Source: Fusarium oxysporum f. sp. lycopersici 4287 (lineage: Eukaryota > Ascomycota > Sordariomycetes > Hypocreales > Nectriaceae). From it: DNA of 64,000 nt. Under the pieces are notes generated by a model. The model was not told the DNA's origin and made no database searches. It worked only from the letters and a program-made list of their open reading frames with translations. Positions 44,217 to 52,567 of the stretch are shown one piece after another. The stretch spans positions 5,637,910 to 5,701,909 of the forward strand of contig NC_030986.1 in the NCBI RefSeq assembly GCF_000149955.1, given 5' to 3'. Both the position numbers and the translations under genes were made by a program. Position 1 is the first letter of the stretch. The number at the start of each line of letters is the position of its first letter.

Positions 44217-44519
44217 ATGTCTCCTGCAGTTGACCGCACAGACGAACATACTCACTGGCGGTGTTTAGATTGCGAACATGCGAGAAGGCCAAACGGCGTC
44301 AACAAAAAGGCCGATAAGACATGTGTCGAATGTGGGAGAGAAATTCAGCTTGCTTCAAAGGCCTTGAATGAAGCTGGAGAATACATTGGAATACTTGGCT
44401 TGATATCAGGTGAGGGAGAACTGTGGATATGGGAACCCAAGAAGTCCGAAAAGCGTCCGTCGAATATGGAGGAGGGCGAATCGTCAGGACAAGGTACTCA
44501 AGCCACTGCGGCCGAGTGA
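44217..44519 (+). CDS. RanBP2-type zinc-finger microprotein, array gene 2
   Basis: Intronless, 100 aa. Begins MSPAVDRTDEHTHW. The finger reads W-R-C-L-D-C-x16-C-V-E-C, so here the first loop has the canonical two residues while the second loop is long. This variant shows how the domain departs from RanBP2 in different copies. The tail block is EYIGILGLISGEGELWIWEP, followed by a Lys/Ser/Glu-rich extension of about 27 residues absent from neighbours. The frame is open further upstream, but the ATG at 44217 is the first that places the HTHW segment near the N-terminus, as in other copies. Confidence 0.72.
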   Translation: MSPAVDRTDEHTHWRCLDCEHARRPNGVNKKADKTCVECGREIQLASKALNEAGEYIGILGLISGEGELWIWEPKKSEKRPSNMEEGESSGQGTQATAAE

Positions 44520-45852
44520 GATACGGCTTGATAGATGGGAATTGCCCGAATGAATACAGTTTCTTCCAAGATTCAGCGTATGGCTGTTTCTCCTAAATCG
44601 TCTTGTCTGTAAATGATAGTGTGTCCAAAATCCCCAACACATTCGTGTACACAAGTTCCCGAACAATCACGGCAAGAATTTGTAATTGCCAATGTAACTA
44701 AGATCCATATTGTTGGCAGTTGTTCCTGACCTTGAAACCGACCACCTACCAAGTGAAGACTCCTCACTCAAATCACAGGCCTCGCTGGATGGATATTGGA
44801 CTTCAGCGACATTCCAAATGTCATGTATAAAGCCGTGAATACTATTTCTTTCGCTTTCTGGGCCTACCGCGGGCATTGCTAGCAGTCTGATCTTCTGTGC
44901 CGTCTGTGCGCAAACATATATACGTTGTAAGCGTTGCGCAGCCCGATCCTTCGTACCACGCAGCAGCAGTCACTTAACCTCCCATACGCCAGAAAGAAAT
45001 AGACGCGAAGACTCAGTGTAACCGTAAATACTATTTTCAGCATAAAAAATAAGCTCTCCTCTTCGAAAGCAATATCCTGTATAAGGAACAGAACTAGATC
45101 TGGCCAATAAGCTGGGGAAACATGCTTGAGCGTACTGCCACCGGTGCGCGACTTCCAACTCCCTGTGCTAAGATCATTCCAACATAGTTCATGAAATCAA
45201 TTATGGTAAGTAAAAGTATTTGGGGGTATTGTCTATTTAGGTGAGAGATTGCTCCAAGTAAGTGAGTTCCTCTCTCCTATCATGAGGCGGATTGAGAGTC
45301 TCTTGAAGTATTGTTCAAAGAAGAGTTACATCACAAACAAGAGCATTCGGGCTTCATGAATGTGATATATCTCCATTATTTATAGGATCACAGTGATATT
45401 ATTAAAGTTACATGCATAAAAGGATCGAGATTTGTTCCAGGAAAATGTAACTCGGCACCATAATGACAGCGCTGCAAGGAATGTGCTCAAAGACTCACAG
45501 AATCTAATTTATTGATGAAAGACTCGGCGACTCCACTGATTGTGTGTCTGTTAAGTTGTCATTTCTCACTGCTTGCTAGGCTCTGGGGTCATTTGAGCAG
45601 CAAGCATAAGTAATCACTGATACTGAATGCTCTGAATGGGATTTATATCGGTACATGTGTAACTCTTATCTGCGAATCACTTTTCATTCACACGATCACC
45701 TGCATGAACTCATGTATATATCTGAGCATGTTTTCACCCTTACCTCCACTCACTCATCAATTACGCAGCGAACCAACATCCCAACCCTGCACTCACTTAC
45801 ACTAACAACTCACCCACATCCACACCTCAACAGCACCACTTACATCCCCACA
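44520..45852. other. Intergenic region between array genes 2 and 3
   Basis: 1.3 kb, the largest spacer of the left half-array. No family relic, RNA gene or known mobile element was seen. Minus-strand frames of about 60 aa near 44667-45158 lack any recognisable motif. Confidence 0.45.
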
Positions 45853-46125
45853 ATGTCAGAGAACGTTCAAAAGACAACAACACAAGTTCGGGGTGATCAC
45901 ACAAAGTGGCAATGCCACAAGATGGTTAATGAACCAGGTCATGCCAGATGCGTTGCCACCATGAGCATGAACGTCGACACTTGCACACATTGCGGACAGC
46001 GTCGCGGAAAGAATGCAGTTGCTCTCGCTCAGAACGATGATGTTTTGGGTAGCCTTGTTGACTTTGAGGCTGATGGAACAGAGAAATGGCACTATAATCT
46101 CAAAGTGAACGGCGTGCATAATTAA
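45853..46125 (+). CDS. RanBP2-type zinc-finger microprotein, array gene 3
   Basis: Intronless, 90 aa. The N-terminus TTTQVRGDHTKW contains the VR-x-DHT-x-W block also seen in genes 4, 5, 6 and 7 of the array. Finger: W-Q-C-x11-C-x10-C-T-H-C. After CGQRRGK the tail gives NDDVLGSLVDFEADGTEKWHY, the most typical form of the second conserved block. An A/C-rich leader of about 100 nt precedes the ATG; a TTTATAT sequence at about 45642 may serve as core promoter. Array gene 4 starts only 176 nt after its stop. Confidence 0.75.
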   Translation: MSENVQKTTTQVRGDHTKWQCHKMVNEPGHARCVATMSMNVDTCTHCGQRRGKNAVALAQNDDVLGSLVDFEADGTEKWHYNLKVNGVHN

Positions 46126-46301
46126 GCCTGTTCGAGCTTGATAGGGTGAACACCACATATCGGCGTTCAGTGATTCAGCATAGAAAGAGATTATAAATAG
46201 ACTCTACAAATACTTTCCTCTTCTCCTGTTCTTCATGCCGCTTAGCTGTTCAAAGATTGTACTTCCTTTCTTTATAACCACTACTCCGAAATACTGCAAT
46301 C

Positions 46302-46631
46302 ATGTCTACCCGCCGCCTCCTTAACGCGCTCATATCTGGCCGCCTGCGTCCTGGGCTCAAGCCTGGCCGCCTAACACTTATCGTTCGCAAAGACCACACC
46401 AAATGGGAGTGCACCGAGAAAGTTGGACATAACGACCAAGGCGAGCCCCTTGAGTGCGGAGAGGTCATGAAGATGACGGAGCAAGTCTGCAAGAAATGCT
46501 GGTGCATTCGCAGAGTCGGCGCAGCTGCGCTGACCGAGGATGAGATGTATCTTGGTATGCTTGCTCGTATCACGAAGGGAATCAACGAGTGGTGGGAATA
46601 TTATCCGGAACTGCAGGAGAGCGACGAATGA
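46302..46631 (+). CDS. RanBP2-type zinc-finger microprotein, array gene 4 (basic N-terminal extension)
   Basis: Intronless, 109 aa. It differs by a basic extension of about 28 residues (MSTRRLLNALISGRLRPG...) before VRKDHTKW; lacking acidic residues and rich in Arg/Leu/Ser, it could be a mitochondrial presequence, though a nuclear role for the basic residues is equally possible. Finger: W-E-C-x14-C-x10-C-K-K-C, the longest first loop among the + strand genes. Tail: DEMYLGMLARITKGINEWWEYY. The compact spacing to gene 3 leaves a short promoter with TATAAATA near 46194. Confidence 0.72.
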   Translation: MSTRRLLNALISGRLRPGLKPGRLTLIVRKDHTKWECTEKVGHNDQGEPLECGEVMKMTEQVCKKCWCIRRVGAAALTEDEMYLGMLARITKGINEWWEYYPELQESDE

Positions 46632-46956
46632 ACTCACTGAGCTTGCATGACGCAAAGGTATGTGAGGATTCGTAACCTGAAAGGTTAGACTTAGGTAGTG
46701 AATACAGGCAGTAAGATGAATAGTGATGAATTGTCGATAGTCCACTGATTCATGAGTACAATGGGCCCGGCGTCTGCAAGGCCAGTGAAAGAATGCTTGT
46801 CTGACAATGAATACTACTCGTGATCCGTGGCCAATGTCAGCTATAATAACTCCCCTTCACCGTGTGACTCTCACTCAAACAGCTCACGCAGAAACATCTT
46901 ACTACCCACAACTCAACTCAGCTTCTTGATCTATAAACATCACAAACGACACAGTC
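46632..46956. other. Intergenic spacer between array genes 4 and 5
   Basis: 325 bp; contains a TATAATA sequence at about 46842 and an A/C-rich leader, presumably the promoter of gene 5. Nothing else was seen. Confidence 0.5.
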
Positions 46957-47217
46957 ATGCCTGATATCTCAGAAGTAACCACATCCAAAGTCCGCAACGA
47001 CCACACTCACTGGCGCTGCATGCACGAGACGGACGGAAACGAGTGCAATACTCGACTTCAGATGACTCAAGAACATTGCACTGAATGTGACAGTAGCCGG
47101 GAGGAGGGCTCGTATGCTGAGACGCATGATGGCTACCAGCTTGGCACTCTGGAATCTTTCGATCCGGATGGTAAAGCGATTTGGCACTATACTTTCATCA
47201 AAAACGGCTGTAGTTAA
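46957..47217 (+). CDS. RanBP2-type zinc-finger microprotein, array gene 5
   Basis: Intronless, 86 aa. Begins MPDISEVTTSKVRNDHTHW. Finger: W-R-C-x8-C-x10-C-T-E-C. Tail: YQLGTLESFDPDGKAIWHYTF, close to gene 3. No targeting signal. Its stop codon is 123 nt before the truncated copy at 47341, so genes 3, 4, 5 and the two following pseudogenes form the densest part of the array (five copies in 2.2 kb). Confidence 0.75.
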   Translation: MPDISEVTTSKVRNDHTHWRCMHETDGNECNTRLQMTQEHCTECDSSREEGSYAETHDGYQLGTLESFDPDGKAIWHYTFIKNGCS

Positions 47218-47340
47218 TGAGCGTCGGTCCAAAAAAGGAGATATCCTGGAATGAACCTCTGATTCGGTGTATACTGATACTATAAATTATACTCAATAGA
47301 CTCTAAAACTTCCGTTTAATATCTTCTTCCTAACATCACA

Positions 47341-47547
47341 GTACCAAAGTGCAAACTCACGAATGGAAACATCTGCGATACAAAGAACCCCATGACTGAT
47401 AAGACGTGTAGTGTTTGTGGTATAGACCGTGGGATTCGCTCAGTTGCCCTAGCGAGTAATGATGATATGCTAGGGGTGCTTGCTTCTGTTGACTCAGAGG
47501 GTAGGGAGATGTGGTACTATAGTATTACGACAAACGGGACATCATAG
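47341..47547 (+). pseudogene. 5'-truncated zinc-finger array copy
   Basis: A 69-codon open frame ends in a proper stop and matches the family from the first Cys on: C-x7-C-x10-C-S-V-C with Asn in the RanBP2 position, then CGIDRGIRS, NDDMLGVLASVDSEGREMWYY. No ATG or DHT-x-W block precedes it; just upstream, ACCAAAGTG could be a frame-shifted remnant of the T-K-W codons. The preceding TCCTAACATCACAG looks like a splice acceptor, so an upstream exon cannot be excluded, but no other member has an intron there. I read it as a decaying copy. Confidence 0.7.
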
Positions 47548-47777
47548 TTCAGTTGAGTATTGGTATACAAACATGTGGTTGAGGTAAAGTGATATTGGCA
47601 GCTAGGGGGTAATGATTCAGATTTATGCAGACTCTATATAAGCCGCTGAGAGCACGTTTTCCTGCTACCTCCGAACACTTGCCTGCACACCCTAGGTCAC
47701 CAGTATAAACGTCATCAATTTAGCTAGAATCTCACTAGAACACCTTTGCTACATATGTCACTTCGTAGACCTACACA

Positions 47778-48008
47778 ATGGCTCGCACTACTACACGTTG
47801 TGTTGACCATACTCAATGGAATTGCACCAAGTTCCTCATGCCCATCGACAAATGCAATGCCACAATGTCAATTTATATTAAGAAGTAAATTATCTGTGGT
47901 CGACAACGAGAAGTCAGAAATGCGGACGTTCTTGATGCAGTTGGTACGAAGCTTCGGACTCTTGTCATGGTGGATTCGAAGGGTGAAGAGACATGGGATT
48001 ACATTTAG
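47778..48008 (+). pseudogene. Zinc-finger array copy with an in-frame stop at a zinc-ligand Cys
   Basis: From the ATG at 47778 the frame encodes MARTTTRCVDHTQW and the finger W-N-C-x9-C-x10, and then a TAA (47886-47888) stands exactly where the third zinc-ligand Cys is expected. Translation of the same frame continues through IICGRQREVR, a tail LRTLVMVDSKGEETWDY and a TAG at 48006. Apart from the stop the copy is full length (77 codons including the terminal stop) and unshifted. A tiny intron (GTAAAT..CAG) across the stop would be only about 34 nt and would delete the fourth Cys, so it is unlikely. A TATATAAG box lies about 140 nt upstream. Confidence 0.8.
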
Positions 48009-48255
48009 TCTGAACTTTTTGTGCTGTGACATACGGCTTATTTAGAGCTATTGCAGTGTTACACTACTTATTACTGAGCCTTGAGTCAGGAAGGAACCAT
48101 ATATAGCATTGTAAACTCAACTGCATTTCTCCCTTAGCTCTACAATACCCAACCCCAACATCTTCCCCAGACAATACAGTACACGTATAGACAACACTCG
48201 CAACTACAAAACCCAATCATCGAAAGCCCTCAAAGGCTCACCTAATCGACCCAAA

Positions 48256-48504
48256 ATGCCTCTCATGGAACGTACAACCACCGTCCGCGCTGATCATACC
48301 CATTGGAAGTGTGTGAGACCCGAGCGGAACGGGGGCTACTGCAATACAACAATGGCTATGCTTGAAAACCAGTGCAGAAAGTGCGCTGCTATTCGTGAAC
48401 CCAGATTTGCGTATGCAATGACCCGAGAAGGGCATAAACTTGGAGTTCTTGGGAGTGTTGATATAGATAATATCGAGATGTGGCATTACGAATTGGAGAC
48501 CTAG
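48256..48504 (+). CDS. RanBP2-type zinc-finger microprotein, array gene 6
   Basis: Intronless, 82 aa. Begins MPLMERTTTVRADHTHW. Finger: W-K-C-x9-C-x10-C-R-K-C. Tail: HKLGVLGSVDIDNIEMWHYELET. It is the last + strand copy and converges with array gene 7, whose stop codon is 192 nt away. The VRADHTHW block is identical in both genes, the strongest short identity between the two half-arrays. A TATATAG sequence lies near 48099. Confidence 0.75.
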   Translation: MPLMERTTTVRADHTHWKCVRPERNGGYCNTTMAMLENQCRKCAAIREPRFAYAMTREGHKLGVLGSVDIDNIEMWHYELET

Positions 48505-48696
48505 AATGGTGTCTCTTGGCGAAGAGAAGTCGAGTGGTTAGCAGGTGTTCACCTCTGAAACTAAAAGGAGACCAAGAAGAAGTAAACTATAGCTGTATTC
48601 TATAAAAAACCCCGTTGTTGGCGCTCTTTCTCAATCTGAGCTCTTAAGAGGTATCATCAAGTTCACCCAACGCACGCATCCAGCCCATTGCCCATA

Positions 48697-49074
48697 CTAA
48701 TTCCCGTTTGCCGTCAAACCGTCAGCCTCCTCCTCGTATATCACATCACCCTCCGTGAACTCCTCAACTGTCCTATCCACAATTGGACCGTCTGCATTAA
48801 TATCGGGCAGCTTAGTATAAACCCATATTTCTTCACCTCGAGCCGTATAAGCTTCAAGCGTTCCGATTTCGTTCCAATCTGACCTCAAGGCCTTAGTCCC
48901 CTGGCCTCGAACCTGATTGCATCCAGGACATTTCCGGACTGGCTTTCTGATGGCACGTCCTTCTTTATCTCGACCATACCGAAACATGTTATTGACTGGG
49001 CAGAAGTCGCCGTTGGCTTTGGTCATGCATTGCCAGTGTGTATGATCCGCGCGAACGGCAGTGATTGGAGCCAT
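48697..49074 (-). CDS. RanBP2-type zinc-finger microprotein, array gene 7 (long second loop)
   Basis: Intronless, 125 aa from MAPITAVRADHTHW. The frame is open upstream, but the TATAAGT box at 49164-49170 places transcription start downstream of those codons. Finger: W-Q-C-x8-C-x23-C-P-G-C; a basic insert (GRDKEGRAIRKPVRK) lengthens the second loop from 10 to 23 residues. Tail: NEIGTLEAYTARGEEIWVYTKL, then an acidic extension of about 35 residues. First copy of the minus-strand half-array. Confidence 0.74.
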   Translation of the reverse strand: MAPITAVRADHTHWQCMTKANGDFCPVNNMFRYGRDKEGRAIRKPVRKCPGCNQVRGQGTKALRSDWNEIGTLEAYTARGEEIWVYTKLPDINADGPIVDRTVEEFTEGDVIYEEEADGLTANGN

Positions 49075-49971
49075 GATGAAATTATTGTAGTGTCTGTGAA
49101 AAGGTTGTGTAGATGCTGATTTGTGCGTTGCTGAGCCCTGGTAAAAGCGGTACGATGACGGCAACTTATACCGAACAACACTGGAGAGTCATAATTAATC
49201 ACTCGATAAGTAAAGATATTGGTTCAGATTGGAGGCCATGTGGCGAGGAAAGTAGTGATTAGGGACATGATTGCAACGCTGAATACATGGAGCAGTCCCT
49301 TCAACCGCAAAGCAAAATCCCGTCGGTCTGTGTCAGCTAGGGGACGGCGTTGCTGCCACATCATAGACTCATACACGCACCAAAGAGCAGCTAGACACTA
49401 CAATCACATTATCTAGACCTCACTTGTTCTTAGACTTCTTATAACCAGGTCTGAACGGGCTCATGATACCCCAGAATCTCCTTTCCTTGCCAATCATCTT
49501 ACTCATCCAAAACCACTCCTCAGTAAAGCAATAGCAGTTGCTACACGCATATTGTATATCTCAAGGTAGATTCTCTACCATGTCCGATGACATGTCTGTA
49601 TTCATGCATCTCAACGATACTTTCAAGCTTGTCAATAAGCCTATCGGTGAGATTATTGGAACTCTTTAGAGTGACGAAGAGACACTAGAGATGAACATCC
49701 CATGGGACAGAACAATGCCACTGCAATGGCCTTTGAATCGATTCATTGCTCAGAGGATTACTGTTTGTCAAATGAACCTTTGGACTCAACGACATTGTTC
49801 AGAGGTATTGTTCATGTAAGTCACGATATATGCACGATACTTCACGGTCACGGAGTCGTGTCTATTTAGCACATAAAACTCAGCACATATGTATTCACGA
49901 GAACCATATTTTATACAAATTGTTTGGATCAATTGTGACTGTACTGCCTGACCACCGTACTGTCTCGCCCA
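49075..49971. other. Intergenic region between array genes 7 and 8, with possible relic
   Basis: 900 bp. Adjacent to gene 7 is its promoter. On the minus strand at about 49556-49420 a short frame reads ACSNCYCFTEEWFW...FWGIM, which loosely resembles the C-x2-C and tail of the array family; no start codon is linked to it. On the plus strand near 49590-49700 a frame with IGEIIGTL and a stop also loosely recalls the tail. Both are weak. Confidence 0.35.
49164..49170 (-). promoter_or_regulatory. TATAAGT core promoter box, array gene 7
   Basis: On the minus strand TATAAGT lies 90 nt before the ATG at 49074 and is preceded by CTCTCCAGTG, a string also found before the box of array gene 8, and by a TGATTAATTATGA stretch. 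Confidence 0.62.
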
Positions 49972-50235
49972 CTAACCTCGAACGTAGGTAGTGCTAGCCC
50001 TCGCCTCCGAAAAGTCCATAGCCTCTGGCTCACGTAGCTTCCAGACAGGATTCCCATCCGAATTCGTTCCCTCAAATTCCCCAATCTCATCAATGCCAGC
50101 GCTTAAAGCCTTTGCTCCCTCGGCCAGTTCAGCGTCGCACCTTTTACAACTCTTGTCCCCAACGCTGTTCATCTTGGTGCAGGTTAGGCTCATACAGAGC
50201 CAATGGGCGATATCGCTTGCAGTAGGCATGGCCAT
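49972..50235 (-). CDS. RanBP2-type zinc-finger microprotein, array gene 8
   Basis: Intronless, 87 aa from MAMPTASDIAHW. Finger: W-L-C-x4-C-x10-C-K-R-C, with Asn five residues after the second Cys; with its four-residue first loop this copy fits the RanBP2 consensus best and ties the whole family to that finger class. Tail: DEIGEFEGTNSDGNPVWKL, then a short Ser/Arg/Gly end. No targeting signal. The frame extends upstream of the ATG but would cross the TATA-like box. Confidence 0.75.
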   Translation of the reverse strand: MAMPTASDIAHWLCMSLTCTKMNSVGDKSCKRCDAELAEGAKALSAGIDEIGEFEGTNSDGNPVWKLREPEAMDFSEARASTTYVRG

Positions 50236-50793
50236 TTTGGTTGCAGTGAGTGATCTGGTAGTGGTAGAGTCGTGTGGTGTTAGGTTTGTGTGACTTGGTG
50301 GAGTGCTTGATGCCCTGTGTAACAAGCTGGGGAAGCTTGGGACTTATATGTGTCACTGGAGAGTAATTACAAACACTTTATTCACAGTTGTTAATTTCTA
50401 ATCACTGTGTGTAGATGTTCAGCAACCTTTGTTCAGTGTAACGGGACACCCTGCAGTGTGTGAACGAGAAAGGGAGAAGCGTCAACGGCTCATTTGGCAG
50501 TCTACTGTTCTGTCTACGATCTGAATTAGTGTACTGATCATGTCCCCGGAGCCATTGAAGACAGGTTGTGATTAATTATATTTGTTCAGGCAATGCATTG
50601 GCTCAATGTGGTATGCACGTAGGTGTAGGACACAATTTCTCCTAAGCGCGAGGTCACAGCGTCACCAGATTGGAAGCAAAGAATCTCATGTCATGAAAGC
50701 AACCCAATTTCTCTCCAGTAATTAAAGAATTCCCTTGATTAATTTGAGAATTCTTCCCCCACAAGCTGAAACAGCTGAGTATCACCCCTCTGT
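50236..50793. other. Intergenic region between array genes 8 and 9
   Basis: 560 bp holding the promoter of gene 8 (TATAAGT at 50342-50348 on the minus strand) and the 3' flank of gene 9. No gene was recognised. Confidence 0.5.
50342..50348 (-). promoter_or_regulatory. TATAAGT core promoter box, array gene 8
   Basis: TATAAGT on the minus strand, 107 nt before the ATG at 50235, preceded by CTCTCCAGTGACACA, which shares CTCTCCAGTG with the promoter of gene 7. Confidence 0.62.
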
Positions 50794-51105
50794 TCAGTCG
50801 CTAATGAAATTAGTTGACCAATTTTCACTGCCATCTTCATTAGGGAAAAGCATCCAAAACCGTCCTCGTTCCCCACAGCCGAGTCTCGTCTCTCCAAGGT
50901 CGGCCGTTGCACCGCAGCCACGTTTATTGCCACACTTGGAACAAATCTTGTTGTATATATCCTCATTTCTCCCTCCGCATTTCTTCTTGTAGGGCTCCCA
51001 CGATGCGCCCCAGTTGCATGTCCATTTAGCGTTCTTAGGGACGAAGTCGTCGCCTTCTTCAGTCACCATGTATGAGTTCGGAGGATCTTCTTGTGTCGAC
51101 GACAT
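50794..51105 (-). CDS. RanBP2-like zinc-finger microprotein, array gene 9 (GDDFVP subtype)
   Basis: Intronless, 103 aa from MSSTQEDPPN. It and gene 10 form a subtype with EEGDDFVPKNAKWTC in place of the DHT-x-W block. Finger: W-T-C-x12-C-x11-C-S-K-C, one residue longer in the second loop than other copies. After CGNKRG comes a Gly/Cys-containing stretch with one more Cys (LGCGERG), then the tail GRFWMLFPNEDGSENW. No signal peptide. The TATAAGT box and a run of short leader sequence precede it. Confidence 0.7.
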   Translation of the reverse strand: MSSTQEDPPNSYMVTEEGDDFVPKNAKWTCNWGASWEPYKKKCGGRNEDIYNKICSKCGNKRGCGATADLGETRLGCGERGRFWMLFPNEDGSENWSTNFISD

Positions 51106-51652
51106 TTTGTAGAGGTATAGGTATAGTAGTGGTGTAGAGAGATTGTGAGTGTTTGTATTGCTGAGCGTTGTGTTCTTAGAGAAGTGGTCATGGCAAATGG
51201 GAAAGACTCTCAACTTATACATGCTGGATGCAAGCGGTTTCTCACAAGACATTAATCAGAGAGACGCCATGCCTGAATAGCCTCCGTAGTGACTGCAGTC
51301 ATTGATGTACAGTCGCTCTACCAAGACACCCTCTCGCTCACCTTAGGGCTGATGTATTGCTCACAAACACCGTAGGTAGCCTGAATCTTTTACATCTCCT
51401 CAGGCAATGTATTGTCTCAGTGACATTGAAGCAGATGAAAGACACAATGTCTTTTGTATGCGAGTTCACTGCTAAGTTCTGTGTGGTGATATAAACTCTC
51501 AGCTACAGATCTCAAATGCAAATAACACATCTATCTGGCTCGCAACTTTCAAGTTCACTGCGTCATAGAGAGAGTCCTATTCCACTGGATCGATTCAATA
51601 TTCGCCTCATTACCTAAAGAGTCTCCCAAAAGGCCATTTAATTGTTAATATA
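51106..51652. other. Intergenic region between array genes 9 and 10
   Basis: 550 bp; carries the promoter of gene 9 at its left side (minus-strand TATAAGT at 51213-51219) and the 3' flank of gene 10. No gene was recognised. Confidence 0.5.
51213..51219 (-). promoter_or_regulatory. TATAAGT core promoter box, array gene 9
   Basis: TATAAGT on the minus strand, 108 nt before the ATG at 51105; a TGATTAAT sequence lies about 40 nt further upstream, as before gene 7. Confidence 0.62.
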
Positions 51653-51967
51653 TCAAGCCCAAAATTCATTTCTTGCACGACTAAAGTCATACGTCCAGAC
51701 TTCAGTCCCATCGTTCTCTATACTACAAATCTCCCAGCACCTCCCCTTTACCCCTTCGTCAAGCCTCTTCCAGACGTGTGCGATTGAAGCAGAGCGTGCA
51801 AAACCACATTTGGTGCACTTCTTGTTCCTTATATCATCGTTTATGTGTCCGCATTGGGCTTCGATGGGTCCCCATTTACATGTCCAGACAGCATTCTCGG
51901 GGACAAAGTCATCACCTTCTCTAGTTATGGCGTAAACTTTCGACGTGCCTTCTTGTGTAAAAGCCAT
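51653..51967 (-). CDS. RanBP2-like zinc-finger microprotein, array gene 10 (GDDFVP subtype)
   Basis: Intronless, 104 aa from MAFTQEGTSK. Shares REGDDFVPENAVWTC, the NDDI/NEDI segment and the C-x11-C-x2-C spacing with gene 9, indicating a recent duplication within the right half-array. Finger: W-T-C-x8-C-x11-C-T-K-C. Tail: GRCWEICSIENDGTEVWTYDF. No targeting signal. Its TATAAGT box lies at 52061-52067. Confidence 0.72.
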   Translation of the reverse strand: MAFTQEGTSKVYAITREGDDFVPENAVWTCKWGPIEAQCGHINDDIRNKKCTKCGFARSASIAHVWKRLDEGVKGRCWEICSIENDGTEVWTYDFSRARNEFWA

Positions 51968-52567
51968 TGTGTAGAGGTATAGGTGGTATGAAGAGGTTGA
52001 TACTTACTGTATTTGCTATGCTTCTGTGAAGAGTGGTGGTCGCCAGCGGCAAGGCTCGCAACTTATACACGTGGGCGACAGACTGGTCCTCGCATCATAA
52101 TCACAGAGCGAGAATGCCCAAATCACTGCCATACCAGTACTCAAATAATTGATGCATCTTCACTTGATCAAAACTTCCATTCAACCAGCTCCCCGTATTC
52201 ACAGTCAGAAGTGGAAGTCCTTCAATCACCCACTCCGCCTCCAATCAAAGCTTCCCTTACAACGCACACTCGCAAGTCTTCCAAAGAGCCAAAAAAATTC
52301 GAGAGCTCGAAGTTGCATGTTGCGCACTTCATTTTACGCGGTACAGGCGCTATCATTGACCTGGTTCTCACTATCGAAGTCGTTGATGCACGCCTCATGG
52401 CAGTGTCTGGTCACGAACTTGAGAACCCGCACAAGTTGGAAGCACTGCCAGCAACGAGGAGGCAAATACCATAGGCAATTAGGCCATGGGGGAGAACAGA
52501 TCATGCTGAAACCCTTTGCTGTATTCCCTCTATCGTGAAGTGATGACCTTGCTAACCATACCCTCAA
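51968..52567. other. Intergenic region between array genes 10 and 11, with possible relic
   Basis: 600 bp. The left end holds the promoter of gene 10. On the minus strand, RCWQCFQL (about 52450) in one frame and RKMKCATCNFELS (about 52320) in another recall the WxC and CxxC halves of the family separated by a frameshift. No intact gene was seen. Confidence 0.4.
52061..52067 (-). promoter_or_regulatory. TATAAGT core promoter box, array gene 10
   Basis: TATAAGT on the minus strand, 94 nt before the ATG at 51967, followed by TGCGAG; gene 9 has TGAGAG at the same place. Confidence 0.62.

Noticed and set aside
47746..48045. A 99-codon hydrophobic open frame (MSLRRPTQWLALL...) over the second pseudogene
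   Set aside because: It is an out-of-frame shadow. The neighbouring frame carries the zinc-finger family sequence with a single stop, which explains the DNA better.
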